Positions 62,338 through 64,000 of a stretch of DNA of 64,000 bases are shown here, piece by piece (within the stretch, counting starts at the first letter, position 1; every line of letters begins with the position of its first letter). Origin of the DNA: Kitasatospora gansuensis. Lineage in GTDB: Bacteria > Actinomycetota > Actinomycetes > Streptomycetales > Streptomycetaceae. The stretch covers positions 3,286,001-3,350,000 of the forward strand of contig NZ_JACHJR010000001.1 in NCBI RefSeq assembly GCF_014203705.1, written 5' to 3'. Below the pieces are notes generated by a model, which ran no database searches, was not told where the DNA came from, and saw only the letters and a program-made list of their open reading frames with translations. The position numbers were made by a program, and so were the translations under genes.

Positions 62338-63950
62338 TTGTGCTCACCTCCGGTGGTGGCGGCGACCGGGTGGGCCGGTGCCGGGTCGGTCTGCTGGACC
62401 TGGGACTGGGTGGCGTCCACGGTCGGGTTGACCAGGTCGGTGAGCGGCTTGGGGTAGACGCCCAGCAGGATGGTCAGCGCCACCAGCGGGGCCACCACGG
62501 CCAGTTCACGGACCTTCAGGTCCGCCATGCCCGCCACGCCCTCCTTGACCGGACCGGTCATGGTGCGTTGGTAGAGCAGCAGCGCGTACAGCGCGGCCAG
62601 CACGATGCCCAGGGTGGCGATGATCCCGATCACCGGGTACTTGGCGAAGGTGCCCACCAGGACCAGGAACTCGCTGACGAATGGGGCAAGTCCCGGCAGC
62701 GAGAGGGTGGCCAGACCACCGATCAGGAAGGTGCCGGCCAGCACCGGGGCGACCTTCTGCACCCCGCCGAAGTCGCTGATCAGGCGCGAGCCCCGACGGG
62801 AGATCAGGAAGCCCGCGACCAGCATCCAGGCGGCGGTGGAGATGCCGTGGTTCACCATGTAGAGGGTGGCACCGCTCTGCGCCTGGGTGGTGAAGGCGAA
62901 GATGCCCATGATGATGAAGCCGAAGTGCGAGATCGAGGCGTACGCGACCAGCCGCTTGATGTCCTTCTGGCCGACCGCCAGCAGCGCGCCGTAGACGATC
63001 CCGATCAGGGCCAGCACCAGGATCACCGGACCGAAGGTGGTGGACGCCTCCGGGAACAGGCCCAGGCAGAACCGCAGCATCGCGAAGGTGCCGACCTTGT
63101 CGACAACGGCCGTGATCAGCACGGCCGTTCCGGCGGTGGCCTCGCCCATCGCGTTCGGCAGCCAGGTGTGCAGCGGCCAGAGCGGGGCCTTGACCGCGAA
63201 GGCGAAGAAGAAGCCCAGGAAGAGCGCCTTCTCGGCGGTCGGGTCGATCACCAGCTTGCCGCTCGCGATCGCGTCGGTCAGGGTCGGCAGGTCGAAGGTG
63301 GCCAGGCCCTGCCCGGAGGCGATCACGTACAGCCCGATCACGGCGGCCAGCATGACCAGCCCGCCGAGCAGGTTGTAGAGCAGGAACTTGACGGCGGCGT
63401 ACGAGCGTTGGGCGCTCGCGTCCGGACCGCCGGCCCGGTCGCCGAAGCCGCCGATCAGGAAGTACATCGGGATCAGCATGGCTTCGAAGAAGACGTAGAA
63501 CACGAAGACGTCGGTGGCCAGGAAGGACACCACCACCATCGCCTCGACCGCCAGCACCAGGGCGAAGAAGCCCTGGGTGCGACGGAGGTTCTCGAAGGTG
63601 CCGTCCGGGTTCTGGATCGGCTCGGCGTCGTGCCAGGAGGCCAGCAGCACGATCGGCACCAGCACCGCGGTGAGCAGCACGAGGACCGCGCCGATCCCGT
63701 CCACGCCGAGCGAGAAGCTGATCCCGAAGGACCTGATCCAGCTGTACGACTCGGTCAACTGGTAGCGGGCGCCGCCTGGTTCGTACCGGACGGCGACCAG
63801 CACGGCCAGCACCAGGGTGGCCGTCGAGACGGCCATCGCGGTGAGCTTCGCCGTCCGGCGGCGGGCCTCGGTGGTGCCGCCCGGCAGCGCCGCGGTGAGC
63901 ACCGCCCCGGCGGCCGGGACGGCACAGGTGGCGGTCAGCAGGTAGCTCAT
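62334..63950 (-). CDS. nuoM: NADH-quinone oxidoreductase subunit M
   Basis: 538-residue complex I membrane subunit. FEAMLIPMYFLIGGFG, KFLLYNLLGGLVMLAAVIGL, KAPLWPLHTWLPNAMGEATA, VDKVGTFAMLRF and KRLVAYASISHFGFI are NuoM signatures and contain the Glu and Lys residues needed for proton pumping. ATG 63950 has GGGAGG 7 nt upstream. Starts 31 bp after the presumed end of nuoL. Confidence 0.96.
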   Translation of the reverse strand: MSYLLTATCAVPAAGAVLTAALPGGTTEARRRTAKLTAMAVSTATLVLAVLVAVRYEPGGARYQLTESYSWIRSFGISFSLGVDGIGAVLVLLTAVLVPIVLLASWHDAEPIQNPDGTFENLRRTQGFFALVLAVEAMVVVSFLATDVFVFYVFFEAMLIPMYFLIGGFGDRAGGPDASAQRSYAAVKFLLYNLLGGLVMLAAVIGLYVIASGQGLATFDLPTLTDAIASGKLVIDPTAEKALFLGFFFAFAVKAPLWPLHTWLPNAMGEATAGTAVLITAVVDKVGTFAMLRFCLGLFPEASTTFGPVILVLALIGIVYGALLAVGQKDIKRLVAYASISHFGFIIMGIFAFTTQAQSGATLYMVNHGISTAAWMLVAGFLISRRGSRLISDFGGVQKVAPVLAGTFLIGGLATLSLPGLAPFVSEFLVLVGTFAKYPVIGIIATLGIVLAALYALLLYQRTMTGPVKEGVAGMADLKVRELAVVAPLVALTILLGVYPKPLTDLVNPTVDATQSQVQQTDPAPAHPVAATTGGEHK

Positions 63951-63981
63951 CGCCGTACCTCCCTTGTGACGTGACGGGACA

Positions 63982-64000
63982 TCAGACGGACCTCATCAGC
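63982..64000 (-). CDS. nuoL: probable 3' end of nuoL (partial)
   Basis: The last 19 bases, read on the minus strand, give ...LMRSV and a TGA at 63984-63982 followed by the nuoM ribosome binding site. Gene order nuoL-nuoM-nuoN is nearly universal, and a hydrophobic-to-basic C-terminus fits NuoL. Only six codons are visible, so the call rests on context. Confidence 0.55.

Overview
The window is high-GC actinobacterial DNA, most likely from a Streptomycetaceae member (Streptomyces or Kitasatospora). Pointers are an HrdD-type sigma factor, an FbiC (F420) gene, a helix-turn-helix/DUF397 pair, korAB, the nuoM-nuoN-polyprenyl synthase order, many GTG/TTG starts and strong GC-rich hairpin terminators. 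All assignments come from reading the sequence and from memory of the families; no database search was run.

Layout. 0.1-8.4 kb: housekeeping genes (5-formyl-THF cyclo-ligase, penicillin-acylase-type Ntn hydrolase, K+/H+ antiporter, MFS transporter, FmdB zinc ribbon, mscL, two small ORFs). 8.5-16.3 kb: sigma factor hrdD with a SigR-like promoter, then envelope genes (PAP2 phosphatase, MurJ-type flippase, large secreted amidase). 16.4-30.6 kb: a head-to-tail array of six secreted beta-helix paralogues on the minus strand, each ending in three copies of a ~115-residue 'LDTR...GYYS' module. The same module occurs three times at the C-terminus of the convergent amidase. 30.7-46.8 kb: small membrane protein, tRNA-Arg(CCT), lipid-kinase/PAP2 pair, phosphotransferase, fused carboxyltransferase, membrane glycosyltransferase plus polyprenol-phosphate-mannose synthase, YihY-type protein, D,D-carboxypeptidase, GPP34 protein, XRE/DUF397 pair, ADP-ribosylglycohydrolase and a secreted tyrosine phosphatase. 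46.8-64 kb: fbiC, a LolA-like/ABC exporter operon, rarD, an oxidoreductase/HxlR pair, korAB, a response regulator, polyprenyl synthase, nuoN, nuoM and the last codons of nuoL.

Two observations stand out. First, the beta-helix genes appear to start at ATC. Six aligned genes carry ATC AGA ACY (ATC AAG ACG in the first-transcribed copy) downstream of a purine-rich ribosome binding site. In four of them GGAGG sits exactly 6 nt upstream. Counting from ATC, both conserved cysteines fall at residues 44 and 57 in all six proteins, and two of the signal peptides contain no ATG, GTG or TTG at all. Second, a ~88-115 bp element with 21-bp terminal inverted repeats occurs four times, always between convergent genes, and so looks like a mobile or amplified bidirectional terminator.

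The envelope theme (MurJ, two PAP2 phosphatases, amidase, carboxypeptidase, mannose-phosphate synthase, the beta-helix array) suggests that much of the window serves cell-wall and surface biology. The right end is central energy metabolism.
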